From positions 1-64,000 of the forward strand of contig CAKOHE010000061.1 in the NCBI GenBank assembly GCA_934047225.1: DNA of 64,000 nucleotides. Reading direction: 5' to 3'. The stretch is from Ypsolopha sequella. Its lineage: Eukaryota; Arthropoda; Insecta; Lepidoptera; Ypsolophidae. Numbering within the stretch: the first letter of the stretch is position 1; each line of letters opens with the position of its first letter. The position numbers were made by a program, and so were the translations under genes. The notes below the pieces were generated by a model that saw only the letters and a list, made by a program, of their open reading frames with translations, was not told where the DNA came from and searched no databases. Below are positions 22,787-32,233 of this stretch, piece after piece.

Positions 22787-24385
22787 GATACAACGATACG
22801 TCGATACGACGATACGTCGATACAACGATACGTCGATACAACGATACGTCGATACGCCGATACGTCGATACGCCGATACGACGATACGTCGATACGGGGA
22901 TACGTCGATACAACGATACGTCAATACACCGATACGTCGATACGGGGATACGTCGATACAACGATACGTCGATACGCCGATACGTCGATACGTCGATACG
23001 GGGATACGTCGATACAACGATACGTCGATAAGACGATACGTCGATACGGGGATACGTCGATACAACGATACGTCGATACGCCGATACGTCGATACGACGA
23101 TACGTCGATACAACGATACGTCGATACATCGATACGTCGATACGTCGATACGCCGATACGTCGATACGTCGATACGACGATACGTCGATACAACGATACG
23201 TCGATATGCCGATACGTCGATACGCCGATACGACGATACGTCGATACGGGATACGACGATACGACGATACGGCAATACGTCGATACAACGATACGTCGAT
23301 ACATCGATACGTCGATACGTCGATACGACGATACGTCGATACAACGATACGTCGATACAACGATACGTCGATACAACGATACGTCGATACGCCGATACGT
23401 CGATACGTCAATACGTCGATACGGGGATACGTCGATACAACGATACGTCGATACAGGGATACAACGATACGTCGATACGCCGATACGTCGATACGCCGAT
23501 ACGTCGATACGACGATACGTCGATACGGGGATACGTCGATACAACGATACGTCAATACGCCGATACGTCGATACGGGGATACGTCGATACAACGATACGC
23601 CGATACGTCGATACGTCGATACGACGATACGAAGATACGACGATACGTCGATACAACGATACGTCGATACGTCGATACGCCGATACGTCGATACGCCGAT
23701 ACGTCGATACGATGATACGTCGATACGGGGATACGTCGATACAACGATACGTCAATACGCCGATACGTCGATACGTCGATACGTCGATACGGGGATACGT
23801 CGATACGCCGATACGTCGATATGTCGATACGGGGATACGTCGATACAACGATACGTCGATACATCGATACGTCGATACAACGATACGACGATACGTCGAT
23901 ACGCCGATACGTCGATACGACGATACGTCGATACGGGGATACGTCGATACGCCGATACGTCGATACGTCGATACGGGGATACGTCGATACAACGATACGC
24001 CGATACGTCGATACGACGATACGAGGATACGACGATACGTCGATACAACGATACGTCGATACGTCGATACGCCGATACGTCGATACGCCGATACGTCGAT
24101 ACGATGATACGTCGATACGGGGATACGTCGATACAACGATACGTCAATACGCCGATACGTCGATACGTCGATACGGGGATACGTCGATACGCCGATACGT
24201 CGATATGTCGATACGGGGATACGACGATAAGTCGATACGGGGATACGTCGATACAACGATACGTCGATACGTCGATACGCCGATACGTCGATACGACGAT
24301 ACAACGATACGTCGATACGCCGATACGTCGATACGACGATACAACGATACGTCGATACAACGATACGTCGATACGTCGATAGGCA
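22787..24385. repeat. 8-bp satellite array, about 1.6 kb (about 200 units)
   Basis: Uninterrupted array of an 8-bp unit, cgatacNN, where NN is mostly GT in every second unit and AA, GC, GA, GG or GT in the others, so the effective unit is about 16 bp. 3 x 8 = 24 bp restores the frame, and the unit rarely forms a stop, so long open frames exist on both strands in several frames (up to 475 codons on plus, repeats of IRRYVDTS type). They are artefacts of the repeat and not genes. A block around 23620-23840 recurs at 24012-24220, about 390 bp later, so the array has grown by larger duplications as well as single-unit slippage. Confidence 0.95.
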
Positions 24386-26040
24386 GCTAGGCAGAGACTA
24401 CAGATTTCCATCTGCTACGATCCAGACACAACTCTTTCGCCTCTTCCACATCCATCAACCATATTTATTGTGATATTAAATTGTAAGCTAAAAAAAATAC
24501 CTCAGACGAAAAACATAGCGATATTCATTAGTCCATTGAGACAACCTTTAGTTCAACATCTTTAATAAAACATGACCTTTCTACTTATTTTGTTAAGTAA
24601 TGGCGTACCTTTGCATTACTTTCATCCACTGCATTATTTTCACTCGTAAAACATTTTTATTCCATTTTTTACATTGGTTGCATTTATTTCCCATGTTTCA
24701 AATTACGAGATTTATTTAAATTACGAAACCGGGACGTCGAGAGCGCAAAAACGTAGCCCTCCCGTCTCAACGGAGCGATCACAACTGACCGACGGGTGAG
24801 TGACGAAACAAAGCATGGAACAAAAAGCGCGTGCGACCGAGATATCTTGTCGCCGCCTTGTCTCAGAATAAATCGACGTAAGTGCCAATTCTTAGATGTT
24901 AAATTAAATGAAAACGAAACAGAATTATTCAAAATCCCCGTGCAATTATACGGGGTCATTTGTTTTCTTATTTTTAATACAAATTTCAAGGCAAACTGTT
25001 TTAAGAAAGGTCCTTTAACACTCGAAAAACATGAAATATAGAGGTAACTTCGTAATTTTTTTCTATCGAGCGAACTTAAAGCTTTTGCGTTTTTGCTTCT
25101 GCACGAATATCAGCCCTATAGTCTTTTATCTATATTATTTTTATTAAACCGATTGACCAAGTTACACAATGTTTTGTGCTCATTTGAAATTGTGCATCTG
25201 ACATTATACCGACCCTTAAAGACTATGCTATGACTGCTGATCCGCACGTTTTTAGCAAAAACGCAAAAATTCACACATTAGAAAAAAAAAAACGAAATCA
25301 CCTCTAAGGTCTATGTTTTTCAGCTATTAAAGGGCTTTCTTTAAATCGTAGAGCCTTGAAATTTATATTTAAAATAAGTGAGCAAATGTTTTAGAATATG
25401 TTAATAATATAATCTATAAAAGTTGAGTTATTAAATAAAAATTAAGTTTATCGTGAACGCGTGTAAGGTGGTCGTAACAATCACGGTTGAGAGAGCGCTA
25501 TTTTAAACAAAAAGGAAACGTCCCCCTAAATTATAAATCCAAAAATGTGTCTGTTGGTTTGTCCTTCTTTCAGCAACGGAGCAACGCAGCGACGTAATTT
25601 TTTGTATAGAAATAATTTGTGGGAAAATGCTAAGGATATCAGCGCGAGCGAAGCCGCGGGCCAAAGCTAGTGCAAAATATAATGTTAATATTAAAGCTTA
25701 AAAAGTAGGTAAATAACCATCACAACAATGAATTTTTACATGGTACACTCAATAATTTTAAATGGTACACTAAATAATTTTCTAAACATTAAAGCCTACT
25801 TTCCTGGGAAAAATATTATAAAAACGAAACAGATTTACATTGGGAATTTTTAAGACGATTTTGCTTGGTTTTATTTTGGGGAATTTGATATACATAAAAT
25901 ATGTACATAAAAACACACGGTTTAAACAATGAAAAACCTTTTTATAAAATTAGTACATCATTTTATTTTTATTTCTACTACCTCCACCAAATATAATAAT
26001 ATACAACGTAACAGAAAAATGTTAACATATTTGAAGAGCT
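24386..26040. other. Spacer with dispersed repeat debris
   Basis: No gene recognised. A dispersed-repeat end of a kind I recall as common in lepidopteran DNA lies at about 25560-25672 (ends ...gcgcgagcgaagccgcggg, ccaaagctagt). Open frames on both strands near 24684-25041 carry no known domain. Confidence 0.45.
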
Positions 26041-26045
26041 TATTC

Positions 26046-26489
26046 TGTTCGCGACTATAGCTACCTATTGATGTACATACTAGGATCAGTCACGTTTATT
26101 TTAAGTAAGGAGATAGTTATTTTGTAAATAGTTTTCTAAGCTTATTTTAAGAGCTGTATGTGATTTAATTAAAGTTTCAGCTTCAGAGTATTTTACTTAA
26201 TCCAAATATATAAAATACATAGGTATAGGTATAATAGATAATTAGTTATTTGCAGTTATTGTAAATAAAATATGTTTTGATAATAAATAATAGCTCAGGT
26301 GAGCTCTGCACGGTGTTGCTTTGTTAGTGGGTTCAAAAGCAGTCTATCTCGCTCGCACATCTTTTCTTTCACTACACCCGACTGCTGCTCGCTCGCACAT
26401 TTTCCCTTTCTCTCGCACACTATAAATATCTGCGGATTCCTTAGCAATCGCTCAGTATAAATATAAGCGTGGTTCCGAGCGGAACTCAT
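26046..26489 (+). repeat. 5' LTR of BEL element B, first part (444 bp)
   Basis: Matches 38421-38864 nearly perfectly. Interrupted after gcggaactcat by the LINE; the remaining 140 bp resume at 31951. It contains TATA-like strings (actataaatatc at about 26418, agtataaatata at about 26454) that could be the promoter. Confidence 0.95.
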
Positions 26490-26768
26490 GAGGACTGCCT
26501 GTACGCTCGCTGTGCACGGACCTATCTATAGTTGCGAACTCGATAAATATTATCTCATAATATTTACCTTGAGTTGCGCCCGCGCTTCAGCTGCGCGGAG
26601 GGGAATACTTCTTCTAAGAGCGCCCGAGACACGGTGCCCTCCCTTTACTTCTGAACCCGGCTTTCCACCAGCGGAATCCCCCGGGGGAAGGGGTATGGGG
26701 ACTGGCGCGAGCTGTGTCTCGTAGGTCGCACATCGTACTTGCCCCCCCGCAGCCGCCGCTCACTCACA

Positions 26769-28934
26769 ATGAGCGGCAACAACAGCCCTTCTCAGGGCTC
26801 GCGTTCAAACAGCCCTTCTCAGGGCTCCCACCACCATCACGCCGCTACCCAGCCGCCGTTCCAGGAAGTAGACCCAGCTTTCCTGAGCCTACCCCGGGGA
26901 TCATCAACGCCGGATTCCACCCCCACTCGTCGCGCGCACTCGCTCCACGACTTCCAGTGGGGAGGAAACAGCGCGAGTACCGAGTACGCCATGCCGTTCG
27001 CACTCGAGCAGCCAGGGTCTCCACGCCGCGGCCTCGAACTCGACGAGATCGTGACGGCCCGCCTACGCCGTGGAAACTATCTAACGGAGGAGCTCCTCAC
27101 GATAATGGAGGAATACCTCCGGCAACGCCGCCTAGAACTCGACGTTCCAGGCTCGCCAACGACAGATGCAGCATTGGCGTCATCACTGCCGCTGACCCTG
27201 CCTCCCCTCCCCCAAAGGACGAAGAGAGCGCTCGACACAAGCAGCCCAAGAAATGAGAACACGGAGAAGCGAGTCTGTGACGTGCCTTCTCCCGTGAATA
27301 TCTCATACGCCGCCGCCGCAGCCAGCCCACCGCAGCAATGCCCGCTGCCACTGAGTGCACCTGTGCAGTCTCGACTTCCAGTCGCACAAAGAGCTCGGCC
27401 AGACCACCCTCCCCTTGGGTACCCAACACCACGCGCCACTGCACCACGCGCTGCTGCGCCACGCCCCGCCGCGCCACGTGCCTCCGCGCCGCGCGCCACC
27501 ACACCACGCGCCACTGCGCCACGCGCCTCCGCGCCACGCGCCACCGCGCCACGCGCCACCGCGCCACGCGCCACCGCACCACGCGCCACCGCCCCTCGCA
27601 CTGCTGCACCACGTGCGACCACACCTCGCACCACAGCACCGCCTGTGTCGTGCCCACCCGTGAACCAGCCTGCCGCGCTGCCCTCAACCGCGGTACCCGC
27701 CGTTGCAGCGCCTTCCCCCATGATAACGACGCCTACCGTCGCGACGCCCTCTGTCGCGACGCCTACAGACGCACCGACACTTGATGTCGCGCCGCCCGCC
27801 GCCACGCTACCCACCATCACACCACCCGCCTGCGCGCAGCCTACTGCCACATCTCGCACCGACGTGCCGCCCGCATCAGCACCGGTTGCCCCCACGAAGA
27901 AGCAGCGCTATCCGCCGATGATAGTGGAGGTACTGCCCAACTGGCGCTACCACATCCAGCAGATAGCGCAACACATTGGACGTACTCCGAGCGCGCGCGC
28001 CTACCAAAAAGGCGTACGCTTCTCTCCCACCGATCCAGACGAATTCCGATACGTACAATCGTATCTAGTACGTCTCGCCAAGGAGGAGGACGTGAAGTGG
28101 TTCTCCTACTCACTGCCAGCCGAGAGAAGCCTCAAGACGGCCATCCGAGGACTTCCGGCCAACACCCAACCGGAGGAGCTCATGGACGCCCTGACGGAGA
28201 TGGGCTTCGAACCGGAATACTGTAAGCCCATCCGGGCGCGAGCAGGACGACCGGGATGCATCTTTTTCGCCCAATTTAAGAAGACGCCTAACCTGACGCC
28301 GGCGGTATATGAGATAACCGAGCTTATGTACATGCCTGGCGTCAAGGTAGAAGCCTGGAGGGGCAAACAAGGACCGGCACAATGCCACAGGTGCCAGCAG
28401 TTTCGCCACTCCTCACACAACTGCCACCGTACCCAGGCGTGTGTGCGCTGCGGCGAGGAGCACTCGGCCAAGGACTGCCCACGCCCCAAGGATGAACCCG
28501 CCACGTGTGCAAACTGCGGGGGCCCGCACGCGGCCAACAACACCTCCTGCCCCGTGTTCCGGAATGAAACCCGGAACAAGAAGGCCGGAACCGTTGCCCT
28601 GACAGCAGCCAGCGGACCAAAAACCAAACCGCAGCCAACTTCCCAACCAGCGACACTTGCCCAAGAAAAGACGGCGCCCGCCTCTCTCATGGCTGAGGCG
28701 AACCCGCCCCCATCCAAGACAGACGCCGTCAAACCTCGGCGCAAGCGGTCTGGGAAGAAGAATAAGGCTGCGAAAAAGCAGCCCGACCCCACGACTGTGA
28801 CGACTACAGCTCCAGTCCCAGCCACAGCGGAAAAGGAAGAGGATGATGTGAGGCAAGCCATCAAGAGCCTCCTGAGCCTACCCGCCTTCCAGAGACTAGC
28901 AGCATCCCAGCCACTACAGAGCTCCAGTCACTGA
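26769..28934 (+). CDS. LINE ORF1: Gag-like nucleic-acid-binding protein
   Basis: 721 codons from ATG at 26769; the frame is open slightly further upstream but only from non-ATG codons. The N-terminal third is low complexity. A central block (27425-27640) is a run of APRAT/APRAA/APRAS pentapeptides made by a 15-bp minisatellite. A PRE_C2HC-like domain follows (about 28130-28370, FSYSLPAERSLKTAIRGLP), then three zinc knuckles from 28383 (CHRCQQFRHSSHNC, CVRCGEEHSAKDC, CANCGGPHAANNTSC). The C-terminus is basic and lysine-rich. In jockey-type LINEs this protein coats the RNA and takes it to the nucleus. The next ORF overlaps its end in the -1 frame. Confidence 0.92.
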   Translation: MSGNNSPSQGSRSNSPSQGSHHHHAATQPPFQEVDPAFLSLPRGSSTPDSTPTRRAHSLHDFQWGGNSASTEYAMPFALEQPGSPRRGLELDEIVTARLRRGNYLTEELLTIMEEYLRQRRLELDVPGSPTTDAALASSLPLTLPPLPQRTKRALDTSSPRNENTEKRVCDVPSPVNISYAAAAASPPQQCPLPLSAPVQSRLPVAQRARPDHPPLGYPTPRATAPRAAAPRPAAPRASAPRATTPRATAPRASAPRATAPRATAPRATAPRATAPRTAAPRATTPRTTAPPVSCPPVNQPAALPSTAVPAVAAPSPMITTPTVATPSVATPTDAPTLDVAPPAATLPTITPPACAQPTATSRTDVPPASAPVAPTKKQRYPPMIVEVLPNWRYHIQQIAQHIGRTPSARAYQKGVRFSPTDPDEFRYVQSYLVRLAKEEDVKWFSYSLPAERSLKTAIRGLPANTQPEELMDALTEMGFEPEYCKPIRARAGRPGCIFFAQFKKTPNLTPAVYEITELMYMPGVKVEAWRGKQGPAQCHRCQQFRHSSHNCHRTQACVRCGEEHSAKDCPRPKDEPATCANCGGPHAANNTSCPVFRNETRNKKAGTVALTAASGPKTKPQPTSQPATLAQEKTAPASLMAEANPPPSKTDAVKPRRKRSGKKNKAAKKQPDPTTVTTTAPVPATAEKEEDDVRQAIKSLLSLPAFQRLAASQPLQSSSH
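27425..27640 (+). repeat. 15-bp coding minisatellite in LINE ORF1
   Basis: Repeats of a 15-bp unit like gcgccacgcgccacc encode a string of Ala-Pro-Arg-Ala-Xaa pentapeptides. The high GC content and repeat period also open long frames on both strands, which are shadows. Confidence 0.9.
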
Positions 28935-28939
28935 GAATA

Positions 28940-31744
28940 GTGCACTGGAACGCCCAGTCGCTCTCTAGAAAGAGGCGACTGCTCATACTCTTCCTAAAAG
29001 AGCAAAACGTCGACGTGATGCTAATCAGCGAGACCCACCTGTCAGACAAGGATAAGTTCCACGTCCCCAATTACCATGTCTACAGAAAGGATGAGCACTC
29101 CCCCGAGACTGGCCGAGTCTGGAGAGGCTTGGCGGTTCTAGTCAAGAGGAGGATCATCCACCAGCCAATCGCCGTCAAGGAGTACACATCTCTCTACGCT
29201 CTTGGAGTCGAAATCCAGGTCGCCGGTGATACCCTGCGACTTTACGCCACCTATAAGGCCCCCAGTCGTCGCCTTGACTTCAGGGATCTGCACGACATCC
29301 TCAGCGCGCCGCACCCAACCATCATAGCTGGCGACCTGAACTCCAAGCATCCAGCGTGGAACTCCGCGACGGTGAACGCTCAAGGACTCCGACTCCTCCA
29401 GGACTCGATCTCGCACCACTATGACGTCATCGGCCCCGGCGAGCCTACCCACTACTGCCCGCAAACGGGGCTTGGAGACGTCCTGGATATAGTGGTGTAC
29501 AAAGATCTGAGAACACCGCCAAGCCAAGAAGTCTTCACTGACCTTCCATCAGACCACAGGCCAGTCCTTCTCATATTGGAGGACATGCCCACCCGAGTCT
29601 CGCCACCAGCACCACGTCGACGCTACAACTGGCCCGCCTTCGAGGCTTCTCTCCAGGAGGCACAAATATCTCGCCCTGTCACCAACTCCGAAGATGTGGA
29701 GAGGCTGACGTCTGAGCTTACCAACTGCATCCGGGACGCGCTTGAGTCATCTTCGCACACGGTTCCGAGCACGAGAAGACTACAACCTCTCCCCGCTCGG
29801 ATCCAGGACCTCATTCGCGAGAAGCGGCAGATCCGGAGGCAGTGGCAGCACACCCGCTGCCCTATGCTCAAGACTCGCCTCAACGCCCTCACGGAAAAGG
29901 TGAAGGAAGAACTCGACGCCAACGCCACTGAATCTTGGGAACGCCATGTCGAGTCCATAGGCGACCACATTCCTTCTGTGCATCGCCTATGCCGGCAGCT
30001 GTCCACAACTCCAACTCCAGTCCGACCGCTGCTGGGCAGCGACGGCCACCCAAGATTCCGAGCCCAAGATCGAGCCGAGATATTCGCCGAATGCCTCGAA
30101 GGCCAATTCACTCCGAACCCGACCCATGATGTGGAGCACGTCAGAGCAGTCGAGTCCCACCTGCGAGACTACTTTGCTGAGCCGACAGCCGCTGAGGAAG
30201 ACCCCATCGTCTTCTCGCCTGGCCTGGTGAAGCGGGTGATCAACCGCACCAAACCCCGCAAGGCCCCGGGAGCTGATTCCATCACCAACCTGGCGCTCCG
30301 GCACCTACCCCCTCGAGTAGTCGCTGCAGTGACGCGCCTCTTCAATGGAATCATGCGTACGGGGCACTTCCCTACTCAATGGAAGGTTGGCCATGTCATC
30401 ATGCTACCAAAGCCAGGCAAGGACTCCAGACGGCCGGAAAACAACCGACCTATCACCCTGCTCAGCAACGTCTCAAAGGTGTTTGAAAAACTCCTGCTCG
30501 GAAAACTGACGCCCCACATCACACCCCGCCCGGAACAGTACGGCTTCAGAGCCGACCACTCCACGACCCTCCAGCTGACCAGAGTACTGCACCACATGTC
30601 GGTAGGCCTCAACAAGAAGGAGTACACCGTTGCAGTACTCCTGGACATGGAGAAGGCCTTCGACAGAGTATGGCACGAGGGACTGCTGTATAAACTGTCG
30701 ACCTCTCCAGCCCCACGGCGCCTGGTAAGGGTCGTGGAATCCTTCCTGAAGGACCGCCGCTTTAGAGTGGTGGTGGAGGACGCCACCTCCGAGGAGCGCC
30801 CTATCAAAGCCGGCGTTCCCCAAGGAAGCTGCCTGTCTCCGGTCTGCTACTCCCGGAACACTGACGACATCCCTCTGGGAGCGGAAACCCAACTCGCTCT
30901 CTTCGCCGACGACGCGGCCTACTTCGTGTCGTCGTACAAGGAGTACCACGCTGCGGTGAAGATGCAGCGCACCCTGGATCTGCTCCCAGACTGGCTGTCC
31001 AAATGGCGACTGTCAGTCAATGTCGGGAAAACGCAGGCCCTCGTTACCGGGAACTCCAACTTCCTTCCACCACCACTCAAACTCCACGGAGCAGAGGTCC
31101 CGTGGCAGCCCCACGTGAAGTACCTGGGAGTCACCATTGACCGGAGACTCTCAATGCGGAAACACGTGGACAACGTCGTCGCCCAGGTGAAAGGAGCGCG
31201 AGCAAAACTGCGACCGCTCCTATCTTCAAGCCTCCCTCTGCGTGCGAAACTCGGGATCTACAAGACCTACTTGAGATCCCGCCTCACGTACGCTGCGCCG
31301 GCGTGGTACGCCCTTGTCTCGGAGACGAACAAGAAACGTCTCCGAGCTCAAGAAAACCAAGCACTTCGCGCAATCGTCGGCGCGCCTCGCTACGTGAGGA
31401 ACGACGCGATCGCGAGGGACTTAGAGATCGAACGCCTGGACGACTTCGTCAAGCGGCTCACGACGGGGATGTTTACGCGCGCAAAGCATGCGCCGTTCCC
31501 ACACCTCCGGGAGCTGGCGCCGCACCACGCGCGTCCCCCCGACCGCCGCCGCCTCCCACGGGACCTTCTCCAACCACCGGACGAGACCACAATGCCGCCT
31601 GACACGACCGACACACCCGCGCCACCCGCGCCACCAGCACCCGCACCCGCGACACCAACGTCGCGCGCGCCTTCGGCACGCGCGCCTTCGGCACGCGCGC
31701 CTGCGACCCGCGCGCCTGCACCTTCTGCGCCCACGCCGACCTAA
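28940..31744 (+). CDS. LINE ORF2: AP-like endonuclease and reverse transcriptase
   Basis: About 935 codons, intact. An apurinic-type endonuclease starts at once (HWNAQS with the Asn, LISETHL with the Glu, GDLNSKHPAW, LPSDHRPVL with the final Asp-His near 29551). A reverse transcriptase follows (about 30230-31000): DMEKAFDRVWH, GVPQGSCLSP and FADD at 30902-30913. The C-terminus is proline/alanine-rich. It nicks target DNA and copies the RNA there. There is no ATG: the listed start is GTG at 28940, six bases after the ORF1 stop, and the frame is open back to 28847 inside ORF1, also without ATG. The first ATG in frame lies inside the endonuclease, so a non-AUG restart or a -1 frameshift is needed. 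Confidence 0.93.
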   Translation: MHWNAQSLSRKRRLLILFLKEQNVDVMLISETHLSDKDKFHVPNYHVYRKDEHSPETGRVWRGLAVLVKRRIIHQPIAVKEYTSLYALGVEIQVAGDTLRLYATYKAPSRRLDFRDLHDILSAPHPTIIAGDLNSKHPAWNSATVNAQGLRLLQDSISHHYDVIGPGEPTHYCPQTGLGDVLDIVVYKDLRTPPSQEVFTDLPSDHRPVLLILEDMPTRVSPPAPRRRYNWPAFEASLQEAQISRPVTNSEDVERLTSELTNCIRDALESSSHTVPSTRRLQPLPARIQDLIREKRQIRRQWQHTRCPMLKTRLNALTEKVKEELDANATESWERHVESIGDHIPSVHRLCRQLSTTPTPVRPLLGSDGHPRFRAQDRAEIFAECLEGQFTPNPTHDVEHVRAVESHLRDYFAEPTAAEEDPIVFSPGLVKRVINRTKPRKAPGADSITNLALRHLPPRVVAAVTRLFNGIMRTGHFPTQWKVGHVIMLPKPGKDSRRPENNRPITLLSNVSKVFEKLLLGKLTPHITPRPEQYGFRADHSTTLQLTRVLHHMSVGLNKKEYTVAVLLDMEKAFDRVWHEGLLYKLSTSPAPRRLVRVVESFLKDRRFRVVVEDATSEERPIKAGVPQGSCLSPVCYSRNTDDIPLGAETQLALFADDAAYFVSSYKEYHAAVKMQRTLDLLPDWLSKWRLSVNVGKTQALVTGNSNFLPPPLKLHGAEVPWQPHVKYLGVTIDRRLSMRKHVDNVVAQVKGARAKLRPLLSSSLPLRAKLGIYKTYLRSRLTYAAPAWYALVSETNKKRLRAQENQALRAIVGAPRYVRNDAIARDLEIERLDDFVKRLTTGMFTRAKHAPFPHLRELAPHHARPPDRRRLPRDLLQPPDETTMPPDTTDTPAPPAPPAPAPATPTSRAPSARAPSARAPATRAPAPSAPTPT

Positions 31745-31939
31745 ACACGACATCCGTGGCTCCTCCGTGAGTCGAGCCGTGCTCTCCTTAGGGTCGAGCC
31801 ATGCTCCTCCGGAGTAGAGCCACGCACCAAAGGACATGCCCATAGCTATGGGCATCGGAAGAGTCCTCAGTCAGGGGGCACCCGCCCCGACACTGAGTAC
31901 CCACGCCCCAGAAAGGGGTTTGTGTGAAAACCAACAAAT
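31745..31939 (+). other. LINE 3' UTR with hairpins and no A-tail
   Basis: Holds a perfect 20-bp palindrome at 31836-31855 (atgcccatag plus its complement), a further stem around 31876-31903 (cagtcaggggg... ...cccgacactg), and a small stem in gccccagaaagggg. The element ends in an A-rich but non-repetitive string. Such structured ends can be RT recognition signals; that role here is inferred. Confidence 0.7.
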
Positions 31940-31950
31940 GCGGAACTCAT

Positions 31951-32090
31951 ACCCGTTCTGATCTTCTAACAAGCAACATCAGCAATACTAGCAGACCTCA
32001 ACTGGCTTTCCAAGGAAACCTGTCTTTCTATCCAATCCCTGAACCAGCATTCGCTCAGTAATTAGTTGTGGGTCAGCGAAGGGGCCCACA
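31951..32090 (+). repeat. 5' LTR of BEL element B, second part (140 bp)
   Basis: Continues the LTR after the LINE and its 11-bp target duplication. 444 + 140 = 584 bp, exactly the length of the 3' LTR. Ends ggggcccaca at 32090. Confidence 0.95.
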
Positions 32091-32233
32091 TTTATGGTCC
32101 TTCTACCCGAGGATACTGGATTTGAAAGACACCGAAGTACTGGAGAAAGGCACAGCGCGACGACCAGGCCGCCGACGACTCCTGCACACGTTAGCTGCTC
32201 ACACGTCCGCACAGCGCTCCACGCTATTGAATA

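Larger units (their letters stand above)
26490..31939 (+). mobile_element. Full-length jockey-type LINE (non-LTR retrotransposon), 5.45 kb
   Basis: Inserted in the 5' LTR of element B and flanked by an 11-bp target duplication gcggaactcat (26479-26489 and 31940-31950). It has a 279-bp 5' UTR, ORF1 (26769-28934), ORF2 (to 31744) and a 195-bp 3' UTR. The end reads gtgtgaaaaccaacaaat with no poly(A) or simple-repeat tail. Both ORFs are free of stops and frame breaks, so this copy could be active. GC-rich coding sequence stands out from the AT-rich surroundings. The clade call rests on the PRE_C2HC/knuckle ORF1 and the endonuclease/RT pattern, as in jockey elements. Confidence 0.93.

Noticed and set aside
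22680..24411. Long overlapping open frames of up to 475 codons on both strands, rich in RRY and VDTS or VSTYRRI repeats
   Set aside because: They are produced by the 8-bp satellite, which rarely forms a stop in any frame. There is no non-repeat domain, so they are not genes.
24684..25041. Two opposite-strand frames of 81-101 codons
   Set aside because: No recognisable domain, and each is largely the complement of the other; taken as chance.
27077..28864. Long minus-strand and other-frame open frames across the LINE (for example 272 and 252 codons)
   Set aside because: They are shadows of GC-rich, repetitive ORF1 coding sequence; the plus-strand ORF1 has clear zinc knuckles.
31390..31855. 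Overlapping minus-strand arginine/alanine-rich frames
   Set aside because: These lie on the complement of the low-complexity ORF2 C-terminus and 3' UTR and show no domain.
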